Made by a program: the position numbers and the translations under genes. DNA of 64,000 bases from Jeotgalibaca sp. MA1X17-3 (GTDB taxonomy: Bacteria; Bacillota; Bacilli; Lactobacillales; Aerococcaceae): contig NZ_CP090984.1 of NCBI RefSeq assembly GCF_021513155.1, forward strand, positions 1 through 64,000, in the 5' to 3' direction. The first letter of the stretch is position 1, and each line of letters starts with the position of its first letter. Positions 55,327 to 63,747 of this stretch are shown piece by piece. The notes under the pieces are model-generated. The model was given only the letters and a program-made list of their open reading frames with translations. It was not told the origin of the DNA and searched no databases.

Positions 55327-56796
55327 ATGAAAAAAAATAATAAATGGTATTTAACTATCATGTTATCTGTAATAGTATTAATAGTTTATGTGGGCTATTT
55401 TATTATAGATAGAGAAGAAGATTCTCGCAATGACATTGTAAATATAGAATTACCATTAAATAATACTATTAATCAAAATAAAAACAGCAGTAAGTTGCCC
55501 ATTCCACCTCTCTTGGAGGATAAGAATCCTGAAAGTGGAAAAGCAGAATTTGATTTGAGCGTACAATATGGAGAAATGGAGTTTTTTGAAGGCCAAAAAG
55601 CAGATACTTTGGGTTATAACGGAGACTATCTAGGTCCCATTATAAAGGTTAGTAAAGGTGATGAAGTAAAAATAAATGTAAAAAATACACTGGATGAATT
55701 CACTACCGTACATTGGCATGGTTTAGAGGTACCAGCTGAGATGGATGGGGGGCCACACCAAGGAATAGAACCACGCTCAACTTGGAATCCCAATTTTACA
55801 ATCAACCAACCAGCTGCGACACTATGGTACCATCCCCATTTACTAGATAAAACGGGTGAACAAGTCTATAAAGGACTTGCCGGACTCTTCTATATTGAAG
55901 ACGAAAAATCAAAAGAATTAAATATCCCCAAAGATCATGGTATCAATGATATTCCATTGATCGTACAGGATAAGCGGTTTACGAAAGAGGGAAACATCCC
56001 TTATGAATTAAACATGAGAGATACTATGGATGGCTTCTTTGGGAACACCGTTTTAATTAATGGAGCAATCAGTCCTGAATTAGATGTTAAAAGTGAACTG
56101 GTTAGATTAAGGATTTTAAATGGATCCAATGCTAGAGATTATGATTTCAACTTTAGCGATAATGCTAGCTTTTATCAAATTGCTTCTGATGGGGGATTTT
56201 TAAAAGAAAGTGTAGAAATGACTAATGTAAAGCTCGCACCAGCTGAGAGAGCTGAAATACTCGTTGATTTTTCTAAGTATAAAGTGGGAGATCAAGTAAC
56301 ATTTAGAGATACCGAGAATAATTTGATGACGATAAATATAGTGGAAGACAGTACTAAAAAGATAGAAATACCTAGAGAGCTAGTAGAAATACCAACATAC
56401 AATAGAGATGATATCGTTCGTTCAAGAGAATTTGTTATGAGTGGTATGGGTCCAATGGTAGCGATTAATGGCAAGCAAATGGATATGGATAGAATAGATG
56501 AAGAAGTAAAGGTAAACGAACTAGAAGAGTGGGTGGTATCTAACCAGTCATCAGGAGGAATGATGTCTTCCTCACCTCATCCTTTCCATGTACACGGGGT
56601 ACAATTTCAGATCGTGGAAAGAAACGGAGAAGTACCCCCATTGAATGAACAAGGTTGGAAAGATACCGTAATGGTCAAAAATAATGAAGAAGTAAAATTA
56701 TTAGTAATTTTTAAAGAGAAAGGTCTTTTTATGTACCATTGTCATATTTTAGAACATGAAGATTCAGGGATGATGGGGCAATTTATAGTTGACTAA
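55327..56796 (+). CDS. mco: Multicopper oxidase (CueO/CotA-like)
   Basis: About 489 residues from ATG 55327 (AGGTGA upstream); a TTG at 55309 is an alternative. An N-terminal membrane or signal helix (WYLTIMLSVIVLIVYVGYFII) exports it. Copper ligands are all visible: VHWHGLEVP (T2/T3), LWYHPHLLDKTG (T3), HPFHVHGVQF (T1/T3) and MYHCHILEHEDSGMM (T1/T3 with axial Met). It probably oxidises Cu(I) to the less toxic Cu(II) outside the membrane. It belongs to the copper island with copYAB and copZ, as in some Staphylococcus and Listeria plasmids. No Met-rich insert of CueO type is seen. Confidence 0.92.
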   Translation: MKKNNKWYLTIMLSVIVLIVYVGYFIIDREEDSRNDIVNIELPLNNTINQNKNSSKLPIPPLLEDKNPESGKAEFDLSVQYGEMEFFEGQKADTLGYNGDYLGPIIKVSKGDEVKINVKNTLDEFTTVHWHGLEVPAEMDGGPHQGIEPRSTWNPNFTINQPAATLWYHPHLLDKTGEQVYKGLAGLFYIEDEKSKELNIPKDHGINDIPLIVQDKRFTKEGNIPYELNMRDTMDGFFGNTVLINGAISPELDVKSELVRLRILNGSNARDYDFNFSDNASFYQIASDGGFLKESVEMTNVKLAPAERAEILVDFSKYKVGDQVTFRDTENNLMTINIVEDSTKKIEIPRELVEIPTYNRDDIVRSREFVMSGMGPMVAINGKQMDMDRIDEEVKVNELEEWVVSNQSSGGMMSSSPHPFHVHGVQFQIVERNGEVPPLNEQGWKDTVMVKNNEEVKLLVIFKEKGLFMYHCHILEHEDSGMMGQFIVD

Positions 56797-57147
56797 CCCT
56801 CATTGAAAGCAACTTATAATCCAAATAGTTGGCTAAAATGTAGTGAGGAATATCTTTTATAAATTAGACCACCTGTTTTTCAGACTCAAATCTCTTCCCA
56901 ATAAGTTTCGTTATCCTTTTATCAGGTCACCTTTATTAAATAGATGTGTGGAATTTGAACATTCAGATTCTTTTAAAGTAGCCATTCATTGTTGTGTTCC
57001 TATCAGTTGTCTACTTTCATATAAAAGCGTTAATAAAATAGTGTCACTTGTTAAAAGGGTTTCTTGTCTTATTAAGAACCATTTAACTGTACACACAAAA
57101 AAGAAAGCGTTACCATTAAAGTAACCTATACTAGAGAGGAGCCGATC
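56797..57147. other. Gap after the multicopper oxidase
   Basis: A frame from GTG 56843 to 57124 is open but has no ribosome-binding site and no recognisable features, so I do not call it. It ends just before the SHOCT gene, whose own site AGAGAGGAG is at ~57133. No clear terminator is visible. Confidence 0.35.
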
Positions 57148-57366
57148 ATGCATACCCAATTTGATTATATAGATTCTAATATGTTCTTAGTTTGGTTGAT
57201 ACCGGTAGCAGTCTTCTTAGTGATTGGATTTTCAATCTATATGATAAATAATAATGAAAATAGAACCAGTACAGAATCTGTATTTGATATTTTAGATAAA
57301 AGGTACGCAAATGGAGAAATTGATGAAGTAGAGTATCTTCGGAAGAAGAAAGCATTAAAAAGATAA
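57148..57366 (+). CDS. Second SHOCT-domain small membrane protein
   Basis: A 72-residue protein with one membrane helix (MFLVWLIPVAVFLVIGFSIYM) and a C-terminal SHOCT motif (VFDILDKRYANGEIDEVEYLRKKKAL). It starts after GAGAGGAG. It is similar in plan to the protein at 54559 but lacks the Gly/Met-rich N-terminus. It probably works in the membrane next to DUF302 and DUF305 proteins encoded downstream. Confidence 0.75.
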   Translation: MHTQFDYIDSNMFLVWLIPVAVFLVIGFSIYMINNNENRTSTESVFDILDKRYANGEIDEVEYLRKKKALKR

Positions 57367-57399
57367 TAATACGGTACTTACAAAGTAGGAGGTGAGGAA

Positions 57400-57786
57400 A
57401 TGAATATTGTTTATGAGAGAAGAACCGATAAAAGTTTACATGAAGCGATTCAATCTTTAGAAGAGAGTTTAAAAGAAGCTAGTTTTGGAGTATTATGGCA
57501 ATTAAACTTCAAAGACAAGCTTGCTGAAAAGGGATTAGAATTAAAGGATGATTTTATCGTTCTAGAGGTGTGTAATCCCAAACAGGCAAAAGATGTATTG
57601 GAAAAAAATATTCATGTAGGATATGTGTTGCCGTGTAAAATGGTGGTGAGAACTGAAGATAGGAAGACCTACGTGGGAATGACAAGCCCTGAAAAACTTA
57701 TTGGCTTGTTTGATGAATCAGAATTAAAAGACATCGCTAAGGAAGTGGAAGCTTCTTTAAAAAAAGCTATTGCAGCCTCAATCTAG
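57400..57786 (+). CDS. DUF302-family protein
   Basis: A 128-residue soluble protein. The DUF302 pattern is complete: FGVLWQLNFKDKLAEKGLEL, VLEVCNPKQAKDVL and VGYVLPCKMVVR. The two cysteines in EVCNP and LPC are the conserved ones. The start follows TAGGAGGTGA. DUF302 proteins often lie with copper and heavy-metal genes; the two cysteines may bind metal or take part in redox. It is between a SHOCT protein and a DUF305 protein in the copper island. Confidence 0.85.
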   Translation: MNIVYERRTDKSLHEAIQSLEESLKEASFGVLWQLNFKDKLAEKGLELKDDFIVLEVCNPKQAKDVLEKNIHVGYVLPCKMVVRTEDRKTYVGMTSPEKLIGLFDESELKDIAKEVEASLKKAIAASI

Positions 57787-57846
57787 TCATTTTTGATTGG
57801 ATACTACAACTAGAAAAGATAGGAAAAAGAAAGAGGAGGAAGAAAG

Positions 57847-58293
57847 ATGAATAAAAGTTATGCAAAATTTCTGGGAATGATTGTTACTGCTGGCATACTC
57901 ATGTATGGAGTGATGTACCTGAATACCTACGAAATAGATCATGTATATTTTAGTGAAATGCGTTTGTACATGACTATATTATCAACAAGTGTCATGGCCG
58001 TTGTCATGCTTTTGTTTATGCTACAAATGCTTAAAAATAAAAAAGCAAATATTTCTATTATTTTAGTAAGCATTTTAGTATTTACAGGTTCGTTCTTTTT
58101 GATGCGGAACCAAACAACGATAGACGAAGTAGATTACATGCAAGCGATGATTCCTCATCACTCTATCGCTATACTAGCAAGTGAAAGAGCGAATATTAAA
58201 GATCCTAGAGTGAAGAAACTTTCGGAGGATATAATTAAAGCTCAAGAAAAAGAAATCAAAGAAATGAAAGAACTGATTGAAGAGCTTAAATAG
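57847..58293 (+). CDS. DUF305-type membrane protein
   Basis: A 148-residue protein with three membrane helices (FLGMIVTAGILMYGVMYL, MTILSTSVMAVVMLLFMLQ, ISIILVSILVFTGSFFLM) and a DUF305-like C-terminus. The last part carries YMQAMIPHHSIAILASERA with the conserved His pair, then a charged helix. DUF305 proteins (CopM and related) bind Cu(I)/Ag(I). It starts after GAGGAGG and ends the copper island. A decayed relative is at 44309-44563. Confidence 0.82.
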   Translation: MNKSYAKFLGMIVTAGILMYGVMYLNTYEIDHVYFSEMRLYMTILSTSVMAVVMLLFMLQMLKNKKANISIILVSILVFTGSFFLMRNQTTIDEVDYMQAMIPHHSIAILASERANIKDPRVKKLSEDIIKAQEKEIKEMKELIEELK

Positions 58294-58796
58294 AGTTTAT
58301 TATCAAAGATAATCGGTTTTATTTAACGATAGGATTTTTCAAATGAAGCTAGATAAGAGTTCTTCTGGTATATAGCTCTAAATGGAATGAAACCAATGCT
58401 TCAACGCACAGTTTCCAACATCCTTTCCACGGATATGATTTCGATACTTTTATAGTAAACACCTACATTCAAATCATTTTTGATAGGTTTTAATTCTTAT
58501 GTTCCCTATACGGTCTGTAATAGTCTAAGGCCGTATGGACTTGTTTTCCAATAGTTGATTATCTTATAAATGGTTTGACAAGAACGAATTACGTACTCTG
58601 AAATATCTACTCCCTTGCTATTTTGAAACGAGTAGAACTCCATGAGTACACATTCATCTGTGAGAAGATAAGTATGAGTCATTCGTGATCACTTCTTTCT
58701 TTTGTTTGATGGGATAGACAAATGGAGTGTACCACGGATGATTCTTTTATTTGCATAGAGTCATTTTACAACTTACAGAATATAAAGGCTCTTCGT
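58294..58796. other. Gap containing an IS30 relic
   Basis: No intact gene. The stretch 58500-58682 on the minus strand is an IS30-type transposase remnant (listed separately). The remainder up to the ISL3 element is AT-rich with scattered stops. Confidence 0.4.
58500..58682 (-). pseudogene. IS30-family transposase relic
   Basis: On the minus strand GAAGTGATCACGA precedes ATG 58682, nearly the same leader as the relic at 3413 (GGAGTGATCACGA). The reading MTHTYLLTDECVLMEFYSFQN, then CQTIYKIINYWKTSPYGLRLL, matches the IS30 N-terminal HTH. Stops follow and the catalytic part is gone. It is older and more diverged than the 3413 relic. Confidence 0.65.
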
Positions 58797-60289
58797 CAAA
58801 TCGTGTTGGTAACTACAAATCCGATGAAGAATGAGAGTCACATAATGAATGCTTTCCAACGAACCGTTGGAGAGCATTTTTTTATTTTTGAACGGTATTA
58901 CAGGAAATTAAAATTCTAGTTTTGAACTTAGAAAAACTGCGAAATCCAAAGGCTATTCGTTTGATCACTTTAATTTTATTATTGATTCCTTCAATCGGTC
59001 CATTTGTGTAAGGATGTAAGAACGTATTTTCTACGTATGATTGATACTTTTTAAGAGTTCGCAGACTTGTTTTCATGTAGGAAGAAAGCCCCACTGGGGC
59101 TTCTTTTAAGATCTCTTGGAAAAGAACGAAATCTTTTTGATCAAAGGCAAATAAAAGATCTTGATAGAACTGATACGTCGTTTTGTATTCGTCTCCCAAA
59201 TTTAAAAGGTAATCCATGACCCCTGTCTGACTTTTCATTCCTTTAAACAATCGGTGATACGAATAGTGAACGGAATTCAAATCGGATTCTCTCTTTAATC
59301 CAAGTTTCCAGTACCGCTTGAGTTTGCGATATTTTTTTAAGTCTTCTGGATTTGAAGTCCGATACTGGTTCATACAGGTCACTCTCGTTTGATTCAAAGA
59401 ACGACTAATAAGTTGGACCAAATGAAACGAATCAATAATAATTTTAGCCCGTGGAAATAATTCGTGAATGAGTGTTAAGTAAGGAGTATTCATATCAATG
59501 ACAATCGTTTCTACTTTGGAGCGCGTTTCTGTTGAGTAGCGACCAAAGTGGCTTCGAAGGGTTGGTAACCTTCGGTCTGATAAAACATCAATAACCTGGT
59601 GGGTCACAGAATCGATATAGATAAAGCTCATCTGATTTCCGACAGAATGAAACTCATCAAAGGATAAATGTTTAGGGAGAGAGTGTGTACGTAATTGAAA
59701 GGAAGAAGCCATGATTTGAATGACTCGTGAAGTTGTCGTTGGGCTAACGTGGTGACGCCTCGCTAAGTCTTTCTCTGAAATTTTATCTTTCGATTCAATC
59801 GCGATGGATTGTTTAACCGTATTGGAAATGAAGCAATGCCGGTCTACCTCGCTTGTTTCTGCACAGAAAGTAGAGACACATTTTTTACAATAAAAGCGTT
59901 GTTTTTTTAGCAGTAAGTATGTTGGGTAATGGCTGGTGCTATTCAACGTTAACCGACTCGTCTTAAAGCCATATTTAATAATAGATGTTCCTTCTTTTCC
60001 CATCCCACAGTTGACACACCGGAGAGGTGTGTAGGAAAGGATGCCATAAAAAACCTTCGAGAGAATCCCTTTGATTTTCGTCTCTTTACAAAAGGATTGT
60101 AAGAACGTAATGTTTTTATCTTTCAAATCTAGCATGGTTCGAATATAATGAGAATGGGACATGTGAAAACCTCCTTTAGAATGTTGTGTCGTAACTTTAT
60201 TCTATCGGATTTTTTCACATGTTTCTATTTTTTTGAATAAAAATAGGCATTGGTGATTGTAAGCCACCAACACCAAATATTATAGAGCC
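58797..60289 (-). mobile_element. Complete ISL3-family insertion sequence with 8-bp target duplication
   Basis: A 1493-bp element. Left end GGCTCTTCGTCAAATCGTGT and right end (complement) GGCTCTATAATATTTGGTGT share GGCTCT and the following AAT...GTGTTGGT. The 8-bp direct repeat AATATAAA lies at 58789-58796 and at 60290-60297, the size ISL3 elements produce. One transposase gene fills it. The intact ends and duplication show recent insertion. The undisturbed target reads CTTACAGAATATAAACATTG. Confidence 0.92.
58882..60162 (-). CDS. ISL3-family transposase
   Basis: A 426-residue transposase starting at ATG 60162 after AAAGGAGG. The N-terminal zinc-finger-like part has CVNCGMGKEG and CKKCVSTFCAET. 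A helix-turn-helix follows (EKDLARRHHVSPTTTSRV). The DDE catalytic region includes LSFDEFHSV (first Asp), ETIVIDMNTPYLTLIHELFP (second Asp) and a C-terminal GPIEGINNKIKVIKRIAFGFRSF (Glu); the latter motifs are given across adjacent segments. It is full length and apparently active. Confidence 0.93.
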   Translation of the reverse strand: MSHSHYIRTMLDLKDKNITFLQSFCKETKIKGILSKVFYGILSYTPLRCVNCGMGKEGTSIIKYGFKTSRLTLNSTSHYPTYLLLKKQRFYCKKCVSTFCAETSEVDRHCFISNTVKQSIAIESKDKISEKDLARRHHVSPTTTSRVIQIMASSFQLRTHSLPKHLSFDEFHSVGNQMSFIYIDSVTHQVIDVLSDRRLPTLRSHFGRYSTETRSKVETIVIDMNTPYLTLIHELFPRAKIIIDSFHLVQLISRSLNQTRVTCMNQYRTSNPEDLKKYRKLKRYWKLGLKRESDLNSVHYSYHRLFKGMKSQTGVMDYLLNLGDEYKTTYQFYQDLLFAFDQKDFVLFQEILKEAPVGLSSYMKTSLRTLKKYQSYVENTFLHPYTNGPIEGINNKIKVIKRIAFGFRSFSKFKTRILISCNTVQK

Positions 60290-60570
60290 AATATAAACAT
60301 TGTTCCAACAGCAAATAATTGTCTCAAGTAGTTTCAGATTGTAGAGCTAATTGTTCCGTTGGTATGTCCTCTAAATAATTGAGCTTCCGTAGTGTTTTAG
60401 ACAAAGGAAAGCTTGCCCCCATACTTTTTATTTCTCCTTCAGAAGAGCATTTAAACTAAAAAGATGTATGAACCACTAGTGTTTTTCAAAGCTTACAAAA
60501 AATATGTGGAATTCAGGGTATGTTAATATTTTTAAATGATTGAATTGGATGTACACTTTGAGGTGATAAA
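60290..60570. other. Flank of ISL3 with a short coding-like remnant
   Basis: On the minus strand a 32-residue frame (60324-60422; SLSKTLRKL-like SFPLSKTLRKLNYLEDIPT) follows AAGGAG at a long spacing. It could be the end of a truncated gene cut off by rearrangement, but I cannot name it. The promoter of the APC permease must lie near 60500-60560. Confidence 0.35.
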
Positions 60571-61863
60571 ATGTCAGAATACAAAAAGAACAGCATTACA
60601 TTGCTAGGTGCTATTAGTTTGGGTACTGGAGTGATGATTGGTGCAGGAATATTTTCTTTATTGGGACAGGTAGCAGAACTTAGTGGACATTTATTTCCCT
60701 TTATCTTTATATTTGGAGGGATTGTAACCGGGTTTAGTTCTTATTCCTATATTAAGTTGAGTAATGAGTTCCCTTCATCTGGTGGTATAGCTACATTTTT
60801 AATAAAAGAATATGGAAAAACCCCTTTATCTGTATCAGCAGCTATGCTTATGGTTTTTTCAATGATAATTAATCAAAGTTTTGTTGGAAGAACATTTGGT
60901 ACATATACATTACAACTTTTTGACTCTACGGGGTTAGAGTTCTTAGTCCCTCTTTTAGGTGTAGGATTGCTAGGTTTCGCTTTTTTAATCAATATACTGA
61001 GTAATCAATTCATTCAAACTTTTTCATCAATTATCTCGTTAATAAAAGTTATGGGTTTATGTATATTTGCAATTACTATACTGTGGGTAGTTGGATTTAC
61101 ATTTACACCAGCTGAAGTAGGTAGTCAAGTTTTCAACCCTACTTTGTCCGGTTATATCGCTTCAGTTGCTTTGACCATGATAGCTTTTAAAGGATTTACT
61201 ACAATTACTAATGTTGGCTCAGAAGTTATTAATCCAAATAAAAATGTTGGAAAAGCTATCATGATTTCAATTGCAATAAGTTTAGTAGTATATGTTTTAT
61301 TAGCTTGGGCAGTATCCAGTAATTTATCCTTAGAGAATATTATAAAGTCCAAAGACTATGCACTTGCGGAAGCTGCGCGGCCAGCGTTTGGGAAACTGGG
61401 AGTATGGTTTACGGTTACTATCGCGATTCTTTCAACAACATCAGGAGTTATTGCCAGTGTTTTTGCCGTGTCACGGATGGTAGCAATGCTAACAGAGATG
61501 GAACTTATTCCTCATAGTCACTTTGGTATGGCTGGAAACATTCAAAAACATGCATTAGTTTATACAATTGGTATTGGAATGGCGGTAACTATATTCTTTG
61601 ACTTAACAAGAATAGCTTCAATAGGCACTATTCTCTACTTAGTCATGGACATAATCATTCATTGGGGATTATTGAGGAATTTAAGAGAGCAAGTTAAAGT
61701 CAATTCTTTCATTGTTTTTACCGCATTGAGTATGGATACTATTGTACTTGGTGCCTTTATCTGGTTAAAAGCTACAACAGATATAATAGTGGTAATCATA
61801 TCTTTTGTAGCCATTCTCTTAATCTTCATGGGAGAAAAGTGGTTTTTAAGGAAGAACGTTTAA
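60571..61863 (+). CDS. APC superfamily amino-acid permease
   Basis: A 430-residue protein with about twelve membrane helices. The start LLGAISLGTGVMIGAGIFSLLG contains the substrate-loop consensus GxxIGxGIF of the APC family. FSSYSYIKLSNEFPSSGGI and AFKGFTTITNVGSEVINP are also typical. It has AGGTGA before ATG 60571. Substrate unknown. No partner gene lies in an operon with it. Confidence 0.88.
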   Translation: MSEYKKNSITLLGAISLGTGVMIGAGIFSLLGQVAELSGHLFPFIFIFGGIVTGFSSYSYIKLSNEFPSSGGIATFLIKEYGKTPLSVSAAMLMVFSMIINQSFVGRTFGTYTLQLFDSTGLEFLVPLLGVGLLGFAFLINILSNQFIQTFSSIISLIKVMGLCIFAITILWVVGFTFTPAEVGSQVFNPTLSGYIASVALTMIAFKGFTTITNVGSEVINPNKNVGKAIMISIAISLVVYVLLAWAVSSNLSLENIIKSKDYALAEAARPAFGKLGVWFTVTIAILSTTSGVIASVFAVSRMVAMLTEMELIPHSHFGMAGNIQKHALVYTIGIGMAVTIFFDLTRIASIGTILYLVMDIIIHWGLLRNLREQVKVNSFIVFTALSMDTIVLGAFIWLKATTDIIVVIISFVAILLIFMGEKWFLRKNV

Positions 61864-62253
61864 ATACTTTTGCGCAAATATTAATCCTCATTCTGATATG
61901 AGAAGTAGACGAGTAGAGCAGTGAATGCAACTCTAACCACTACTGGAGATTTCATAAGCAATTAAAAAATTATTCCAGCTATAGAAAGTCATTATAACTG
62001 GATCAATAGCTCGTGCACTGTTACTGGATAATGCGCTAGTAGAATTCTATACTAATTTTTAAACGAGAGCGCACATCAAAGAAATAAATGAGGAAATGAA
62101 AAAATAGCTAGTTTCATGCCACATTAACTGAAACCATAGAAAATAAAAACAAACAAATTTTTAAAAATAGTCTCTGTTAGGGTAGTAAACAAGGGTTCTT
62201 TCAGATGTTGTTCGCTGAATGGAATATGTCTGAAACACCATAGTGCGGACTAT
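61864..62253. other. Gap with decayed coding sequence
   Basis: Coding-like pieces such as ITGSIARALLLDNALVEFY (~61995-62050) are interrupted by stops. This looks like the 3' end of a lost gene that I cannot name. No intact frame is present. Confidence 0.35.
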
Positions 62254-62290
62254 ATGGAAAGAATTGATAACTACTATCGATTCTTTCCAT
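62254..62290. repeat. Long inverted repeat upstream of the adenylate-kinase-like gene
   Basis: ATGGAAAGAATTGATA (62254-62269) pairs with TATCGATTCTTTCCAT (62275-62290) with one mismatch and a five-base loop. It is 33 bases before the start at 62324, with no U-run. It may be a leader control element or an operator. Confidence 0.65.
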
Positions 62291-62323
62291 GTTGTTTTAA
62301 AAACAAGAGAAAGGGAGTTAAAC

Positions 62324-62854
62324 ATGATTATTATTCTGTTAGGTGCACCAGGTTCTGGTAAGGGAACCATCGCTGAACTAATCCAAAAAAAACATCAAAT
62401 TCCAATTATATCTTCAGGGGAAATACTACGCGCCGAAATGAATAAAAGAACAGAAATAGGGAAAAAAGTTTCTCGTTTTCTCTTGTCAGGGGAATTAGTT
62501 CCTGATGAAATAATTAATTCACTGATTGAAAATAAAATAAAACAACTTCGATATGAGCAATCAGTTATTATAGATGGTTATCCTCGTAATCAAAATCAAG
62601 CTATCGCATTAAATAAAGTATGGAAGTCAGAACTGATTGTTTTTTATTTAGATTTACCAAAAAAAACTTTAGTAGATCGGCTGTTACATCGTGGTAGGGT
62701 AGATGACACAGAAAAAATTATTGAACGACGGTTTGAGGTGTATTTAAATGAGACTCAACCATTAATAGATTATTACACACGAACAGATGTTTTAATAAAA
62801 ATAAATGAAATATCTTCAATGGAGATTTTTAAAAAAATTGAAACAGTTTTATAA
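62324..62854 (+). CDS. Adenylate-kinase-like nucleoside monophosphate kinase
   Basis: A 176-residue protein. I start it at ATG 62324 after AAAGGGAG; the frame is open further back but without support. The P-loop is LLGAPGSGKGTIAE, IISSGEILRAEM follows, and the NMP-binding region has VIIDGYPRNQNQA. LLHRGRVDDTEKIIERRFEVY is the short-LID arrangement without the zinc-finger insert. Key arginines are visible. At 176 residues it is a short-form adenylate kinase or related NMP kinase. It is probably a paralogue of the housekeeping adk. The hairpin upstream may regulate it. Confidence 0.82.
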   Translation: MIIILLGAPGSGKGTIAELIQKKHQIPIISSGEILRAEMNKRTEIGKKVSRFLLSGELVPDEIINSLIENKIKQLRYEQSVIIDGYPRNQNQAIALNKVWKSELIVFYLDLPKKTLVDRLLHRGRVDDTEKIIERRFEVYLNETQPLIDYYTRTDVLIKINEISSMEIFKKIETVL

Positions 62855-63055
62855 ACCGGAAGTCATTTTATCACAGGATAAAATTAAAAATTTTAGGGAT
62901 AGTCATTTCTGAGACTATTTTTGAGTTTAGCAATGAATGAGGCTATCTTTAGAAAATTAAGTTTGATACCCTGACTCTGAAAGAAGCAAAGAAAAGAACT
63001 TAATCAACTTAGTCTTAAGAATATCTAATGATTTCCAATAAAGGAGAAGATGTAA

Positions 63056-63682
63056 ATGAACAACGAAACTAAAAAAATTAAAAATCGCTATAATCGTGTT
63101 TCTCATATTTATGATCTTTTAGAAAGACCAATGGAAGCGGTGATAATGAGTTCGTGGAGAGAAAAGCTGGTTGCGATTGTTGAAGGAAAACAAGTTTTGG
63201 AAGTTGGGGTTGGTACTGGGAAAAACTTACTTTTATATCCGGAAGTTTTAGAAGTAATCGGTATCGATTTTAGTGAAGATATGTTAGAAAAGGCAATTAA
63301 AAAGACAAAAGAAAAAAAGAATATTACGTTAATAGAAATGGATGTCCAGGACATGAGGTTTGCAGATAATACTTTTGATACGGTTGTTACTTCTTGTGTA
63401 TTTTGTTCGGTTCCAGATCCTATAAAAGGGCTAGAAGAAATAAAAAGAGTCTGTAAAGCCAATGGTAAAATTGTTATGTTGGAACATATGAGAAGCCATC
63501 ATACTGTTGCTGGTAATTTTATGGATATGTTAAATTTTATCCCTTTGCATATTTGGGGAGCTAATATTAATAGAGAGACAATCACTAATCTTTTGAAGGC
63601 TGGATTCAAAGAAGAAGATATAGTAACCCAAGACTTATGGAGTGATATTGTGAAATTAATAGAAATAAGAAATAACAAATAA
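63056..63682 (+). CDS. Class I SAM-dependent methyltransferase (UbiE-like)
   Basis: A 208-residue methyltransferase. Motif I is VLEVGVGTGKNLLLYP, motif II region IGIDFSEDMLEKA, and FDTVVTSCVFCSVPDP is the post-motif strand. The substrate is unknown; similar proteins methylate quinones, phospholipids or small molecules. Ribosome-binding site AAAGGAG before 63056. A hairpin terminator follows directly. Confidence 0.88.
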   Translation: MNNETKKIKNRYNRVSHIYDLLERPMEAVIMSSWREKLVAIVEGKQVLEVGVGTGKNLLLYPEVLEVIGIDFSEDMLEKAIKKTKEKKNITLIEMDVQDMRFADNTFDTVVTSCVFCSVPDPIKGLEEIKRVCKANGKIVMLEHMRSHHTVAGNFMDMLNFIPLHIWGANINRETITNLLKAGFKEEDIVTQDLWSDIVKLIEIRNNK

Positions 63683-63722
63683 ACATGTAGGGTCCATTAA
63701 AATGGATTTTACATGTTTATTT
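63681..63722 (+). terminator. Terminator after the methyltransferase gene
   Basis: AAACATGTA pairs with TACATGTTT-like ACATGTTT, and inside it GTCCAT pairs with ATGGAT around TAAA. A T-rich tract (TTTATTTATTT) follows. It begins at the stop codon. Confidence 0.8.
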
Positions 63723-63747
63723 ATTTAAGTAGTAGATAAGTCTATTT

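Noticed and set aside
56843..57124. Frame of 93 codons between the multicopper oxidase and SHOCT genes
   Set aside because: Starts at GTG without a ribosome-binding site, and the residues look random (many Cys, Arg and Leu without pattern). Could be a decayed gene.
58722..58919. Frame of 65 codons at the left end of ISL3
   Set aside because: It spans the insertion point and the end of the transposase gene, so it was created by the insertion.
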